Shown: positions 43,801-52,354, counted from the stretch's first letter. The stretch: DNA of 64,000 nucleotides from Micrococcaceae bacterium Sec5.1 (GCA_039636795.1 CP143430.1:3596001-3660000), one strand, 5' to 3'. Notes: generated from the sequence alone by a model not told the origin. Numbers and translations: made by a program.

Positions 43801-43898
43801 AGCAGAAACAACCCCTGTGCACTGAGTTGATCAAAATCAATGTGCTGCGCAGTGGCAAAGGGCCCGAAAGCCTCAATTTCGAGTCGATGGATCCTCAC
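40890..43898 (-). CDS. sbcC: DNA repair exonuclease ATPase subunit SbcC
   Basis: Rad50-like SMC-type ATPase that with SbcD cleaves DNA hairpins and blocked ends. The 1002-residue protein has Walker A LNGATGAGKTSILDAICFAL (residues about 33-52), two long Ala/Glu/Arg-rich coiled coils, the zinc hook CAVCG near residue 510, and a C-terminal ABC signature STLSGGESFMASLSLALGLA with Walker B IETLFVDEGFGSLD. Length and hook are normal. The ATG overlaps the sbcD stop by 4 nt. Confidence 0.97.
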   Translation of the reverse strand: MRIHRLEIEAFGPFATAQHIDFDQLSAQGLFLLNGATGAGKTSILDAICFALYGSVPGARQEGKRLRSDHAAPGAEPRVVCEFSARGRRFEVSRSPAWERPSTRGRNGFTTQQAKTLLREWVSGVWEEKSSRNDEVGAELSELLGMDRDQFTRVVMLPQGDFAAFLRSKANDRLELLQKLFGTQRFESVEKQIARQAAEASRAVQDNAAELKMLLGRAAAEREQLGLSDALANVETAVEAPEAWLAALEMELLEEGGRRKDEATAADARAIRLAEQLQEDQEKAQRHARLAAGMQRRVLHELAAARALENKEKLGGHRRAAVLGGQLDALDATERKYRSALADRDRSREQLESQGLDAAHPVAALETVKTTLAVLEARLPDERRMEDVATRLAAKRKEHSSHLAAAEAAAESLQRLRAEETAVKAGMEDLEPSAARVDDMEREAAAAAELVSVVSRHEAAAAESKDLTERHARARNKMQDLRQAWLDVREARLANAAGELAAALVPGQPCAVCGSNEHPNPAAAARSALSIAQEEEEASKLFEASEKALGRIAEEVSRAAQLLAGLAAQGGSADPEECAARLLASEAAAIEARKASGALDKLRKRHEDLNKRITLLQEDHTGSTNAALQASSAVELLQEQYLALEEELAGLRQGFASLRERAEALTSQRVLLQAAVDAANELERAGAARLEALAALERALPGSGFSSIEDVRRQLMSPADVVALEKALADFEAEAARLDELFAGEELVMATKEVSIGELPLPEDEIRVAKTEAAHAMEAAKALALSAGLASKAVRSLQKIRAEYQNTAEAGREPREYANVLGGLADTLRGAGDNNYRMSLNSYVLAARLEQVAIAASERLVAMSDGRYTLQHTDARAARNQKSGLGLEVVDEWTGQRRDTSTLSGGESFMASLSLALGLADVVQQEAGGVDIETLFVDEGFGSLDEQALEQVMDALEGLRDGGRVVGLVSHVAEMKQRISSQLHVVKGRHGSTVVIAEAMPA

Positions 43899-45070
43899 AG
43901 TTCAGCCTCCTCCAGGCGCACGGCCTCGAGGGCGGCGCGCAGGGCAGCCTCTTCCGCAGCTCCGGGACTGCGCTCCCGAACGTGTTCCAGGAATCCGCAG
44001 CAGACCTCGAGGTCGTCCTGGGCGGCAGCGAGCCTGCTGCTGTAACTGACCTTGTCTTTGGTCCCAGCACCCTCGGGGTCGAAGGACAGAACCAAGGTGT
44101 CAGGAAAACGGGTTCGGAGCTGCTCCATAGCCTGGGCGGGCCGCTCGGCATCCGTGAGGGTGATTTGGCAATAGGCAGCTTCAGCCCAGGCGTGCTCGTC
44201 TGATTCAAGGAGATCGTTCAGCTTGCCTCTCAACACGCCCAGGCTCCTGGCAGCTTCCCAAAGAACTTCCTGGACACCGATGCTTCCATCGGCATCGATA
44301 TCAACCAACCAACCGCCCTTGCAATGTTTTGCTTCGGAGAACGAATAAGCCAGTGGGGAGCCGGAGTAGCGGACATTCGGGGCAAGTTCCTGCCGGCCGT
44401 GCAAGTGACCAAGTGCGGTGTAGGCAAAATCCTCGAAGAGATCCAGGGGCACTGCGCCCAACCCTCCGATGCTCAAGTCCCGTTCACTGTCAGAAGTGAT
44501 ACCTCCACTGGCAAAAGTGTGTGCAAGGACCACCGGATGCACTGCGCCTGATGCACGGCGGTCCTGGAGGTCCCGCCGAATCCGATCGGTCGCTTCACGG
44601 GTGACCTCGTAATGACTCGCGGTCTCCACTTCCAGCCGCTCCGCGACAAGCCGCGGTTCCAAGTAGGGAATCCCATAGATCGCAAGTGTGGCGCTGCCCT
44701 CCCCATCTTTTCCGAAGGGAACGAGCACGGGAACGTCCAGGTCCTCCACCCTTGTCCTGAGGTGAACGCCGCCACGTTCGAGCAAGCGGGACGCGAATCC
44801 CAGCCGAATGGCGGAATCGTGGTTGCCGCTGGTGAGCACTACGGTGGCCCCGGCTTGGGTAATACGGACCAAGGCGTCGTCGAGAAGTTTGACGACATCG
44901 AGTCCAGGCAGGGCGCGATCATAGACGTCACCCGCGATGAGGACGACGTCTACAGACTTCGCTTCTACGAAGGACACGAGCTGGTCCACAAAACCGCGCT
45001 GGGCTTCAAGCATGCCAACGCCGTGGAATGACCGACCGAGATGCCAATCGGAGGTATGGAGTAACCGCAT
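43895..45070 (-). CDS. sbcD: DNA repair exonuclease nuclease subunit SbcD
   Basis: Mre11-like Mn-dependent phosphoesterase, 391 residues. The metal-binding motifs are present in order: HTSDWHLGRSF (residues 6-16), LIAGDVYDRALP, LTSGNHDSAIRL and YTALGHLHGRQ, with HTF in VVLAHTFASGG. It forms a two-gene operon with sbcC. A TAGCTT box lies exactly 6 nt before the ATG, so the transcript is probably leaderless. Confidence 0.96.
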   Translation of the reverse strand: MRLLHTSDWHLGRSFHGVGMLEAQRGFVDQLVSFVEAKSVDVVLIAGDVYDRALPGLDVVKLLDDALVRITQAGATVVLTSGNHDSAIRLGFASRLLERGGVHLRTRVEDLDVPVLVPFGKDGEGSATLAIYGIPYLEPRLVAERLEVETASHYEVTREATDRIRRDLQDRRASGAVHPVVLAHTFASGGITSDSERDLSIGGLGAVPLDLFEDFAYTALGHLHGRQELAPNVRYSGSPLAYSFSEAKHCKGGWLVDIDADGSIGVQEVLWEAARSLGVLRGKLNDLLESDEHAWAEAAYCQITLTDAERPAQAMEQLRTRFPDTLVLSFDPEGAGTKDKVSYSSRLAAAQDDLEVCCGFLEHVRERSPGAAEEAALRAALEAVRLEEAEL

Positions 45071-45076
45071 ATTTTC

Positions 45077-45082
45077 AAGCTA
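45077..45082 (-). promoter_or_regulatory. -10 box of leaderless sbcDC
   Basis: TAGCTT, then GAAAAT, then ATG 45070 on the minus strand. Confidence 0.6.
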
Positions 45083-45141
45083 ACTGGGGGCACCGACAAA
45101 AAAGCGCAGACAGGCCGTCCGGCGTCGATCCTGTCCCGCTG

Positions 45142-46053
45142 CTAGCCCTTCTTTCCGTCAAAGAAGTCGCGTGCGTCATCTGCGGCAGCTTCTTTCCGAA
45201 CGGTGCTGGTCTCCACTTCCTCTGCCTCTGCCCGGAAATCGTCTGTGTCATCCACATCCAGGTGCTCATCCTCGCTGGTTGGGACTGACGTCAACGGCAC
45301 GTCATCTGCGACGTTGGAATCCGCGGAGGCGTAGCCAAAGCCACGGAAGGCCAGTCCGGCCAGTGCGGCCCCCATGAGTGGAGCAACCCAGAAGAGCCAC
45401 AATCCACCCAAGGCCCAGGAAGGGCTGAAGAAAGCCAGCGCAGTTGCGCGTGCGGGATTAAACGGAAGGTTGCCAAGGACCTGGCCAAACTGCAGCAACA
45501 CGGCGACGCAAAGGCCTACAGCAAAGGGAGCCACGGCAGGAAAGGCACGGCGTCCGGCAGTCGCTCCAAGGAATACCGCAACCAGCAAGGCGGAGCCAAC
45601 AACCTCAACGATCAAGACCCCTGCCATCTGGGTTTGGGCAGCAGCATGCTCGCCATAACCCGCTGCCACAGAGCCGAAGGCCGCCCGCGCATCCGTCAAG
45701 ACCGGAACCGTGAGAACCACTACGTAGGCCAGAGCTGCGCCGATCACGCTGCCGATGATTTGAGCCGCAAGGTAGGCAACAGCCGCCACCGCGCGGATAC
45801 GGCCGGCAATCAGGTTGCCCAACGTGATTATTGGATTGAAGTGACCGCCGGAAACATGACCGAACGCAAGCATGGCAACTGTCACTGTCAGGCCGGTCGC
45901 AAGGGCTGCGGGTAGGGGCGCTGAGGAAGGGTTCGAGAAGATCGACACACCCACGGCCACGAGCACTACAAACATCGAACCGACGGCTTCAGCCGACAGC
46001 CGCGCGAACAGCCCCGGTTCGTGGTCGGTCGTGGTTTGCATAGGAGAGGTCAT
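45142..46053 (-). CDS. Aquaporin/MIP-family channel with acidic tail
   Basis: The 303-residue, six-helix channel of the major intrinsic protein family resembles AqpZ. The second pore motif is the standard NPA (NLPFNPARATAL), but the first is NPI (GGHFNPIITLG), an uncommon replacement. After the last helix, a ~65-residue acidic cytoplasmic tail (ADSNVADDVPLTSVPTSEDE and similar) extends beyond the usual aquaporin length. It is likely to pass water or small neutral solutes. The SD AAGGAA precedes ATG 46053. Confidence 0.88.
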   Translation of the reverse strand: MTSPMQTTTDHEPGLFARLSAEAVGSMFVVLVAVGVSIFSNPSSAPLPAALATGLTVTVAMLAFGHVSGGHFNPIITLGNLIAGRIRAVAAVAYLAAQIIGSVIGAALAYVVVLTVPVLTDARAAFGSVAAGYGEHAAAQTQMAGVLIVEVVGSALLVAVFLGATAGRRAFPAVAPFAVGLCVAVLLQFGQVLGNLPFNPARATALAFFSPSWALGGLWLFWVAPLMGAALAGLAFRGFGYASADSNVADDVPLTSVPTSEDEHLDVDDTDDFRAEAEEVETSTVRKEAAADDARDFFDGKKG

Positions 46054-46152
46054 GTCGAATGGTTCCTTACGATTGGTTTAGGGACGGCCCTTGAGCATCC
46101 TGCCAGTTGAGTCTGAACAGTTGCTGAGTCCCTGCTGAGTCTCGATCCGAGC

Positions 46153-46527
46153 TTAGCCGCCCAAGGCGATGGCGGCGATCGCCGTTCCGCCCAGCCCTAT
46201 CACGGCAAGGGTGCTGACAAAGATGAGTCGTGCCGAAGCTGCTTCGTTTCCAGCATGAAGCTGCCGTGAGCGGACCCACACGACACAAGCCAGGACAATG
46301 GTGGCGGCAGCAGCCATGAGGGCGCAGATACCTTGATAATCCAGCCCCGGAAGGCCCGCAATCACACGGCCGGTGGAGGGCTCGGAGGTAAGCCAACTGC
46401 GCCAGATGAACAGGTCCACCACCACGAGCGAAATGAGGGTGCGCCGCCAAGCCAATGTGGTCCGTTCAGGCTGAAGGCCAGGATCACGGACGTCCATGGT
46501 CAACTGGCCCGCCTGCTCATCGCGCAA
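46153..46527 (-). CDS. DUF202 membrane protein 1
   Basis: The 124-residue protein has about three membrane helices and the DUF202 signature PGLQPERTTLAWRRTLISLV near its N-terminus. Function unknown. The TTG at 46527 makes it follow the other DUF202 gene by 6 nt; ATG 46497 gives a shorter protein that begins right at the conserved region and is equally plausible. Confidence 0.8.
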   Translation of the reverse strand: MRDEQAGQLTMDVRDPGLQPERTTLAWRRTLISLVVVDLFIWRSWLTSEPSTGRVIAGLPGLDYQGICALMAAAATIVLACVVWVRSRQLHAGNEAASARLIFVSTLAVIGLGGTAIAAIALGG

Positions 46528-46533
46528 GCCTGG

Positions 46534-46935
46534 TCATCGCGCCACCAAAATCAACACGGCGAAAGCGCATGCCGCCACGGCCACCACGATCGTCATGAGC
46601 AGCATGACCCAGGAGAACGGCAAGGCTTCGTCGTTGCGCATGGCAGCTTCCATCTGCCCCCACCTGCGGTAGGACAGCGCAGCCAGGCCTGCTCCGATAA
46701 GGGACAGGAGGACACAGAGGACGATCCTTACAGGCTGCGGGGCAATGTTCGGAGCCAACTGATCAATGGCAATAGACCCTGCCAGCAATGCCAAAGAAGT
46801 ACGGATCCAGGCAAGGAAGGTGCGTTCGTTCGCCAAGGAGAACCTGTAGTCAGGTGTCTTGCCTGTTCGTCGCCAAGCCGGTTCACGCACGTCGTCTCTC
46901 CAAGTTTTCCTAGTGCTGGGCAGCCTCCCCACCAT
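46534..46935 (-). CDS. DUF202 membrane protein 2 (YidH-like)
   Basis: The 133-residue protein has an N-terminal charged stretch, the DUF202 motif FSLANERTFLAWIRTSLALL and three membrane helices. It is related to E. coli YidH. Paired with a second DUF202 protein immediately downstream, as in many genomes, which suggests that the two form a heteromeric membrane complex. Function unknown. It is divergent from the ADP-ribosylglycohydrolase gene. Confidence 0.85.
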   Translation of the reverse strand: MVGRLPSTRKTWRDDVREPAWRRTGKTPDYRFSLANERTFLAWIRTSLALLAGSIAIDQLAPNIAPQPVRIVLCVLLSLIGAGLAALSYRRWGQMEAAMRNDEALPFSWVMLLMTIVVAVAACAFAVLILVAR

Positions 46936-46982
46936 ATCAGCGGCCGTTCACATCGGTTGCGTACCCATGTAGCAGGGCGCGG

Positions 46983-46988
46983 TAAGTT
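46983..46988 (+). promoter_or_regulatory. -10 box of leaderless ADP-ribosylglycohydrolase gene
   Basis: TAAGTT, then GATGGC, then ATG 46995. Confidence 0.6.
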
Positions 46989-46994
46989 GATGGC

Positions 46995-48065
46995 ATGAGT
47001 TTTGAAGCGCCCTCCCCCGCCGCCCCGTCGTTTGAATCCCGCGTCCACGGGACGCTGCTGGGAGGGGCGTTGGGTGACTCCCTTGGCTACGCAGTGGAGT
47101 TCGACCGGCTTGATGCAATTCGTGCCCGTTACGGTTCCGCCGGGCTCACGTCCTTTGACCAGCTCGACGCCGTCGGCCAGTTTTCGGACGACACGCAAAT
47201 GACGCTGTACACAGTGGATGGGCTGGTGGACGCCCTCGAATGGGCCAATGACGGTGTCGCGGCCGACGAGATCGCCTGCCTTTGGCTGGCCTACCTTCGC
47301 TGGCTCGCAACCCAGGACGTCGCCGTTTCCCCTTCCGCTCCCGTTCCACAACCGCGGTGGATTGATGGCCAGGAAGTCCTGCGCCATCGTCGGGCCCCGG
47401 GAAACACGTGCCTCAGCGGATTGGCCTCAGGAGACATGGGCACAGTAGCCAGGCCAGTCAATCCCGATTCCAAGGGTTGCGGCACTGTCATGCGTTCAGC
47501 ACCCTTTGGACTCGTGCCCCATATCTCCCGTGAAGCCGTCTACAAACTCAGTTCAGATGCTGCATCGTTGACGCATGGACACGCGTCAGCGCGGTTGAGC
47601 GCTGCTGCCTTCAGCTTGTTGATCCACAATATTGTGGCCGGCAACGGCATCCGTACGGCAGCTAGGGCCGCCCTGGACTACGTGAGCGGCGTGCCCACCA
47701 AAGCTCCCGAACTGTCTGAGCGTTTGGAAGCGGCATTGAGGTTGTCATTGGAGCCCACTCCCCTCAGTCCCGAAAAACTCGTAACCACGCTGGGTGAGGG
47801 CTGGGTGGCGGAGGAGGCACTCGCCGTCGGGCTTTATGCCGTCCTGTCCACGCAAGGGAGTGAGCCGACGGAACATTTCCGCAAGGCTGTCGCGGTGGCC
47901 ATCAACCACAGTGGGGACAGCGATTCCACTGGTTCCATCGCGGGAAACATACTGGGCGCCTACTACGGCGAAGCGTGCCTTCCTGGCCAATGGCTCGGGG
48001 CGCTGGAAGGCACGGAGGTCATTCGCGGCATGGCGGATAGGCTGCTTGCTGTCACCACAGGCTGA
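46995..48065 (+). CDS. ADP-ribosylglycohydrolase-family protein
   Basis: The 356-residue member of the DraG/ARH family removes ADP-ribose from proteins or hydrolyses related ADP-ribosyl bonds with two Mg ions. Metal sites are intact: LLGGALGDSLGYAVEF, VGQFSDDTQMTLYTVDGL (first acidic pair) and AINHSGDSDSTGSIAGNILG (DxDxT). Not linked to nitrogen-fixation genes, so the target is unknown; ADP-ribosylated proteins, nucleic acids or small molecules are all possible. Confidence 0.92.
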   Translation: MSFEAPSPAAPSFESRVHGTLLGGALGDSLGYAVEFDRLDAIRARYGSAGLTSFDQLDAVGQFSDDTQMTLYTVDGLVDALEWANDGVAADEIACLWLAYLRWLATQDVAVSPSAPVPQPRWIDGQEVLRHRRAPGNTCLSGLASGDMGTVARPVNPDSKGCGTVMRSAPFGLVPHISREAVYKLSSDAASLTHGHASARLSAAAFSLLIHNIVAGNGIRTAARAALDYVSGVPTKAPELSERLEAALRLSLEPTPLSPEKLVTTLGEGWVAEEALAVGLYAVLSTQGSEPTEHFRKAVAVAINHSGDSDSTGSIAGNILGAYYGEACLPGQWLGALEGTEVIRGMADRLLAVTTG

Positions 48066-48083
48066 TCAGGCCAGCCAATGAAG

Positions 48084-48632
48084 TCAGGTACGACGCAGGG
48101 CGATATTTTCGCAGGCTTCGCAAACCTCCGCGGGAATCAGTCCGCGACGCTGGAGGATTCCAAAGATCGCGCAACCCAGGCAAAAGCCCACGAACGCCTC
48201 AAGCGACGCCGCCACGATCAACAGCGCGAGAAGGATCCAGGCAGCAGGCTGGAACCCTGTGAAATACAGTACGACGGCGGCACTGCTCAAAGCGGCTCCG
48301 ATGCCTTGCGCGAAGCGCTTGGGAGGACCGGCCACCAGCTTGGCGTGTCCGATCCGCGGCGCAAGAACCTTGACGGAGAGCAAGGCGAGCGGCGAAATCC
48401 GAGGGCCGAAAAGGACGCGGAGCCAGAAGCCGATTGCCACAGCGAGCAGTCCCAGGGCCGAGCCTGTCAGCAAGGTTGCGACAGCCAGCAGCACAACCAG
48501 CCCGGCCGTGATCCGGGCCGCGTATTCATTGACCGGGTTGGGAAAGGCGAACACGACGCGCCAATCAACGCCGGCTTTCCCTGGGCCAACGGCTTGGCGT
48601 GCCGATGACTGGGACAGGTTGTCCTTGGTCAT
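48084..48632 (-). CDS. DUF4395 membrane protein
   Basis: The 182-residue protein has about four membrane helices. Family features are VFAFPNPVNEYAARITAG, LFGPRISPLA, AGPPKRFAQGIG and a Cys-containing end EAFVGFCLGCAIF then GLIPAEVCEACENI. The two Cys pairs suggest metal binding or redox chemistry. In other genomes DUF4395 genes sit beside thioredoxin or rhodanese-like genes; none is here. The start is set by TAGCCT 6 nt upstream. Confidence 0.85.
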   Translation of the reverse strand: MTKDNLSQSSARQAVGPGKAGVDWRVVFAFPNPVNEYAARITAGLVVLLAVATLLTGSALGLLAVAIGFWLRVLFGPRISPLALLSVKVLAPRIGHAKLVAGPPKRFAQGIGAALSSAAVVLYFTGFQPAAWILLALLIVAASLEAFVGFCLGCAIFGILQRRGLIPAEVCEACENIALRRT

Positions 48633-48638
48633 GCACCA

Positions 48639-48644
48639 AGGCTA
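48639..48644 (-). promoter_or_regulatory. -10 box of leaderless DUF4395 gene
   Basis: TAGCCT, then TGGTGC, then ATG 48632. Confidence 0.6.
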
Positions 48645-48711
48645 GGAGCGCGGCTCCCCGGACTGGAAGCATTGTTTCGCACTATGACCCAGGCCGCCTG
48701 CCAGGTTGGAG

Positions 48712-49758
48712 CTAGTTCCCGCCCACCATTTGCAGGAATTCCCCTTCCGAGACAACTTCGATCTGCTGACCTTTCGCGTGAAGTTCCAAAACCCGCTTCG
48801 CCTTTCCTGTAAGCCGTCCAGCGCGCAGGTCTCCGGCCACGAACCCGTCGCCCACCACAAGGACAGTAGTGCGTGCGGTCACCCTGCTTTCAGGCCTTGC
48901 CCCCATCTCTGCAGCACGGGACTTTGCCTCCGGACGGGTCATGATGAGGTCGCCCGTGAAGACCACCGTTTGGCCGAACAGCGGATGCCCCGGTTCGGCT
49001 GTGGGATTCGGCAACGGATTGGGGCCTTCCTCGGGCCACGCCGAGAATGGACGACCCGAACCGTTCAGGGCGCCTTCCAGGTTTTGCTCCGCAGGGCTAG
49101 TTGCCTTTTTACCCGCGAGTCCCGTGCCTGCGAGAGCCTTGCCTGCGAGAGCAGCAAGGGTGGGCTTGGAGAGGCCACTCATGGGATCGAAGGCAGGTTG
49201 CCTGGGCAACGTGAGACCCAGCGAAAGATAGAGTTCGGCGATGCTGTTGGCGTTGTTCCGACGGGCGATGTCCACCAGGATTCCTGCACAGGCGCGTGCG
49301 TCCTCGGCGGCATCGTGGTGGTTGACCAGGGGTACTCCAGCTTCCTCCGCTGCATACGGCAGGGAGTTGGACACCAAGGAGTAGCAGCGGCGGGACAGCA
49401 TCACGGTGCAGACGTATTCGTAAGCTGGGCCCGCAAGCCCGGAAACCTCCAAGCCGGATCGGATAACGCCGAGATCAAAGGCTGCGTTGTGTGCCGCTAG
49501 AACATCGTTGCCGATGAAGGCGCCAATTTCAGGGAAGAGGTCCCCGAACCTGGGACGGCCGGCAACATCTTCGGCACGGATGCCGTGGATGCGGGTGTTG
49601 TGAAACTCGAAGTGGTCATGGTTCTCCGGCGGCCGCATGAGCCAGGAGGCTTCTTCCACCACCACACCGCCACGGACTTTGCTGAGGCCAACCGAACACG
49701 GCGACCCCCTGAAGCCGTTGGCTGTTTCAAAGTCGATCGCCGTAAAGTCCAATGCCAC
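48712..49758 (-). CDS. DEDDh exonuclease with BRCT tail
   Basis: The 348-residue protein resembles the DNA polymerase III epsilon proofreading subunit. DEDDh residues appear in TAIDFETANGF, VLAAHNAAFDLGVI and LVNHHDAAEDARACA. After an Ala/Gly/Pro-rich linker (about residues 195-255) comes a BRCT domain (GQTVVFTGDLIMTRPEAKSR, then TTVLVVGDGFVAG). The combination is common in actinobacteria and is presumed to act in DNA repair rather than replication. GTG 49758 follows TAACCT by 6 nt. Divergent from dedA. Confidence 0.92.
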   Translation of the reverse strand: MALDFTAIDFETANGFRGSPCSVGLSKVRGGVVVEEASWLMRPPENHDHFEFHNTRIHGIRAEDVAGRPRFGDLFPEIGAFIGNDVLAAHNAAFDLGVIRSGLEVSGLAGPAYEYVCTVMLSRRCYSLVSNSLPYAAEEAGVPLVNHHDAAEDARACAGILVDIARRNNANSIAELYLSLGLTLPRQPAFDPMSGLSKPTLAALAGKALAGTGLAGKKATSPAEQNLEGALNGSGRPFSAWPEEGPNPLPNPTAEPGHPLFGQTVVFTGDLIMTRPEAKSRAAEMGARPESRVTARTTVLVVGDGFVAGDLRAGRLTGKAKRVLELHAKGQQIEVVSEGEFLQMVGGN

Positions 49759-49764
49759 TGGACA

Positions 49765-49770
49765 AGGTTA
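49765..49770 (-). promoter_or_regulatory. -10 box of leaderless exonuclease gene
   Basis: TAACCT, then TGTCCA, then GTG 49758. Confidence 0.6.
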
Positions 49771-49937
49771 CAGGCGGAAAAGGTGCCCTCCTGACGATTT
49801 CAGCGGCGGGGCGGCCTTTCCGGGCCGCTTTGTGGCGAGGGTTACCTCGAGATGTTTCGCACGCTCCCATCTGCTTGCGCCCGGGAATGCCGCTGGTAGC
49901 AGCGGACACAGGAGACTGCCCGACGACGGCCGTCCAG

Positions 49938-49943
49938 TAGGCT
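49938..49943 (+). promoter_or_regulatory. -10 box of leaderless dedA-like gene
   Basis: TAGGCT, then TGATAG, then GTG 49950. This supports the GTG rather than the ATG 15 nt later. Confidence 0.55.
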
Positions 49944-49949
49944 TGATAG

Positions 49950-50726
49950 GTGATCTTTACTGCGATGAGCGATTTAGCCGTATCCACTTTCGGAGGCGCA
50001 GGACCGGTGCGTCCACCCATGGCCTCGTTCCTGCCCGACTGGCTGAACCCAGACGTTTTCCTGCGCGACTCTCCGCTCGGTCCCTGGGTGATACTTCTGG
50101 TCTGCGCTATCGTCTTCGCTGAAACCGGGCTTCTGGTGGGATTCTTTCTTCCGGGCGACTCGATGCTTTTCACGGCCGGACTTCTGGTTTCGACAGGCGC
50201 CATTCACTTCAATTTGTGGGGAATGTGCGCATTCATCATCGTGGCAGCCATCCTCGGTAATCAGACGGGCTATCTCATCGGCTCAAAGGCCGGCCCTTCC
50301 ATCTTCAACCGGCCGGACTCCAGGCTGTTCAAGAGAGAAAACGTTGAAAGCGCCCACGCCTTCTTTGAGAAGCACGGCGGAAAGGCGTTGGTCCTGGCCA
50401 GGTTCGTCCCCATCATCCGCACGTTCGTGCCTGTGATCGTCGGCGTCGCCCAGATGGACAAGCGCAAATTCTTCCTCTTCAACGTCATCGGCGCCGTTCT
50501 CTGGGGTGGCGGAGTCACCCTACTCGGTGCTTGGCTGGGACAGTTTGATCTGGTCGGAAAGAACATTGACATCATCTTCATCGTCATTGTCCTGATCTCG
50601 GTCATTCCCATCATCATCGAGGTAACCCGCGGCGTCGTGGCCAAGCGTAAGGCTGCCACGGAAGGCAGCAACCCCGTGGAGGAATTCATCGAGGAGCACG
50701 AAGGCGGAAAGCACCGCGAGAAGTAA
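49950..50726 (+). CDS. DedA-family membrane protein
   Basis: The 258-residue protein has a VTT/SNARE-associated domain, thought to scramble or flip polyprenyl- or phospholipids and to affect proton motive force. Family motifs: FAETGLLVGFFLPGDSMLFT (acidic Glu in the first re-entrant loop), GNQTGYLIGSKAG, FFEKHGGKALVLARFVPIIR (catalytically important Arg pair) and FVPVIVGVAQM. A charged C-terminal tail (EEFIEEHEGGKHREK) follows. GTG 49950 fits a leaderless start; ATG 49965 is the alternative. Confidence 0.9.
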   Translation: MIFTAMSDLAVSTFGGAGPVRPPMASFLPDWLNPDVFLRDSPLGPWVILLVCAIVFAETGLLVGFFLPGDSMLFTAGLLVSTGAIHFNLWGMCAFIIVAAILGNQTGYLIGSKAGPSIFNRPDSRLFKRENVESAHAFFEKHGGKALVLARFVPIIRTFVPVIVGVAQMDKRKFFLFNVIGAVLWGGGVTLLGAWLGQFDLVGKNIDIIFIVIVLISVIPIIIEVTRGVVAKRKAATEGSNPVEEFIEEHEGGKHREK

Positions 50727-50754
50727 GCCTCCCGCACTTGATGCCATACAGGAG

Positions 50755-50789
50755 AAGGCACCCCGCGCAAGGCGGGGTGCCTTTCTTCG
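50755..50789. terminator. Shared terminator of dedA-like gene and rdgB
   Basis: 12-bp stem AAGGCACCCCGC (50755-50766) with GCGGGGTGCCTT (50772-50783), followed by TCTT on the plus strand; it lies between convergent genes. Confidence 0.85.
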
Positions 50790-50797
50790 TTGTACTT

Positions 50798-51520
50798 CTA
50801 ACTGGAATGAACACCCGAGAGTGCAGCAACGATCGCGGGGAGCAAAGCCCGGAATGCCTGGCCTCGATGGCTGATGGCGTTCTTTTCCTCGGATGTCAGC
50901 TCGGCGCAGCTGCGGTCCATTCCCACCGGCTGGAGCACGGGGTCATACCCGAACCCACGCTCGCCCCGTGGCTCGCGCAACAGCGTACCTTCGAGCTGCC
51001 CGTACTCAACCGTTTCGTGGGTGATGCCATCTGCTCCGGGCACTGCCAAGGCGGCCGCGCAGACAAAAGCTGCCCCGCGGAAGGCGTCAGGCACATCGGA
51101 GAGCTGGGCGAGCAGCAATCGCAGGTTCGCTGCGTCGTCCCCGTGCTTTCCGGACCACCTGGCGGAGAAGATGCCGGGAGCACCGCCCAGGACATCAACG
51201 GCCAGGCCCGAGTCGTCGGCGATGGCCACCAAACCCGTTGCCTCAGCCACGGCACGCGCCTTCAGGAGTGAATTCTCAGCAAAAGTGACCCCGGTTTCGG
51301 CTACGTCCGGCGCACCAACCGCAGCTGCATCCACCACCTGGGTATCGACGTCGAGCCCTGGAACCTGACCGCGCAGCAGCTCGCGGAGTTCCTTCAGCTT
51401 TCCCTGGTTGTGGGTTGCGAGGACAAGCCGCGGAGCACTGGCTGAATCTGCGTTGGCTGGATCTGCGTTGGCTGGATCTGCACTGGGTGCACCGGCAACC
51501 GCGGCGCCGTCGCTGCTCAC
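50798..51520 (-). CDS. rdgB: Non-canonical purine NTP pyrophosphatase (RdgB/HAM1)
   Basis: Removes ITP, dITP and XTP from the nucleotide pool. The 240-residue protein has the family motifs [37 protein letters not shown] and [10 protein letters not shown]. The first ~30 residues are an extra low-complexity extension ([12 protein letters not shown]) encoded by three 15-bp repeats. The ATG overlaps the rph stop by 4 nt, and it is the last gene of the clpS-to-rdgB cluster. Confidence 0.95.
   Translation of the reverse strand: MSSDGAAVAGAPSADPANADPANADSASAPRLVLATHNQGKLKELRELLRGQVPGLDVDTQVVDAAAVGAPDVAETGVTFAENSLLKARAVAEATGLVAIADDSGLAVDVLGGAPGIFSARWSGKHGDDAANLRLLLAQLSDVPDAFRGAAFVCAAALAVPGADGITHETVEYGQLEGTLLREPRGERGFGYDPVLQPVGMDRSCAELTSEEKNAISHRGQAFRALLPAIVAALSGVHSS
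51438..51482 (-). repeat. Three 15-bp repeats in the 5' end of rdgB
   Basis: Tandem units at 51438-51452, 51453-51467 and 51468-51482 (core TTGGCTGGATCTGCG on the plus strand) keep frame and encode the PANAD-like repeat. Confidence 0.9.
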
Positions 51521-52275
51521 GGAGCTTCCGCCAGCGTCTCACGCTGGATAGCCGCCAGCTGGCCCGTGCCGATCAGGGCGAGGTCCAGCAAGGCGTTGAG
51601 TTCATCGCGGTCGAACGGGGCGCCCTCGGCAGTGCCCTGGACCTCCACAAACTTGCCGGATCCGGTGACCACCACGTTCATGTCGGTTTCAGCGCGTACG
51701 TCCTCGACGTACGGGAGGTCAAGCATGGGCACGCCATCGATGATGCCCACCGAAACGGCAGCAATCGTGTCCACCAGCGGCTGGGCATTACGGGCGATCA
51801 GCTTGTTTTCGCGGGCAAAGCGGATCGCCTCGGCAAGCGCCACATAGGCACCTGTGATGGCGGCGGTGCGGGTACCGCCGTCTGCCTGCAGGACATCGCA
51901 GTCCAGGACGATCGTGTTCTCGCCCAGCGCTTTGGTATCGATGATGGAGCGCAGCGAACGGCCAATGAGGCGGGAGATCTCATGCGTTCGTCCCCCGATC
52001 TTGCCCTTCACGGACTCACGATCGGATCGGGTGTTCGTAGCCCGGGGAAGCATCGCGTATTCGGCGGTAACCCAGCCACGGCCCTCGCCCTTGAGCCAGC
52101 GGGGAACGCCTTCGGTCAGGGAAGCCGTGCACAATACCCGGGTGTTGCCGAACTCGATGAGCGCCGAGCCCTCAGCCTGCTTGGACCAGCCGCGGGTGAT
52201 GCTGATGGGACGCAGTTGATCGGGAGTCCGGCCGTCGGCACGGATAACGGGTGTGGCTGTAGCTTCAGAAGTCAT
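51517..52275 (-). CDS. rph: Ribonuclease PH
   Basis: Phosphate-dependent 3' exonuclease that trims tRNA 3' ends. The 252-residue protein starts [19 protein letters not shown], with [41 protein letters not shown] in part, and the phosphate/metal site [26 protein letters not shown] lies 6 nt before the ATG, giving this gene its own leaderless promoter inside the cluster. It overlaps rdgB by 4 nt. Confidence 0.97.
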   Translation of the reverse strand: MTSEATATPVIRADGRTPDQLRPISITRGWSKQAEGSALIEFGNTRVLCTASLTEGVPRWLKGEGRGWVTAEYAMLPRATNTRSDRESVKGKIGGRTHEISRLIGRSLRSIIDTKALGENTIVLDCDVLQADGGTRTAAITGAYVALAEAIRFARENKLIARNAQPLVDTIAAVSVGIIDGVPMLDLPYVEDVRAETDMNVVVTGSGKFVEVQGTAEGAPFDRDELNALLDLALIGTGQLAAIQRETLAEAP

Positions 52276-52281
52276 GCTTCA

Positions 52282-52287
52282 AGCTTA
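52282..52287 (-). promoter_or_regulatory. -10 box of leaderless rph
   Basis: TAAGCT, then TGAAGC, then ATG 52275. Confidence 0.6.
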
Positions 52288-52354
52288 GCGAGGATGGGAC
52301 AACGCCCGACGCCGTACAGTGGGTCAGGCGAGCGCGTCACCATCTCAATGCCAC

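Noticed and set aside
40890..45070. sbcCD plus nearby helicase as a phage-defence island
   Set aside because: SbcC has its zinc hook and ordinary length, and the helicase lies 12 kb away among housekeeping genes; no toxin, nuclease or CRISPR component accompanies them.
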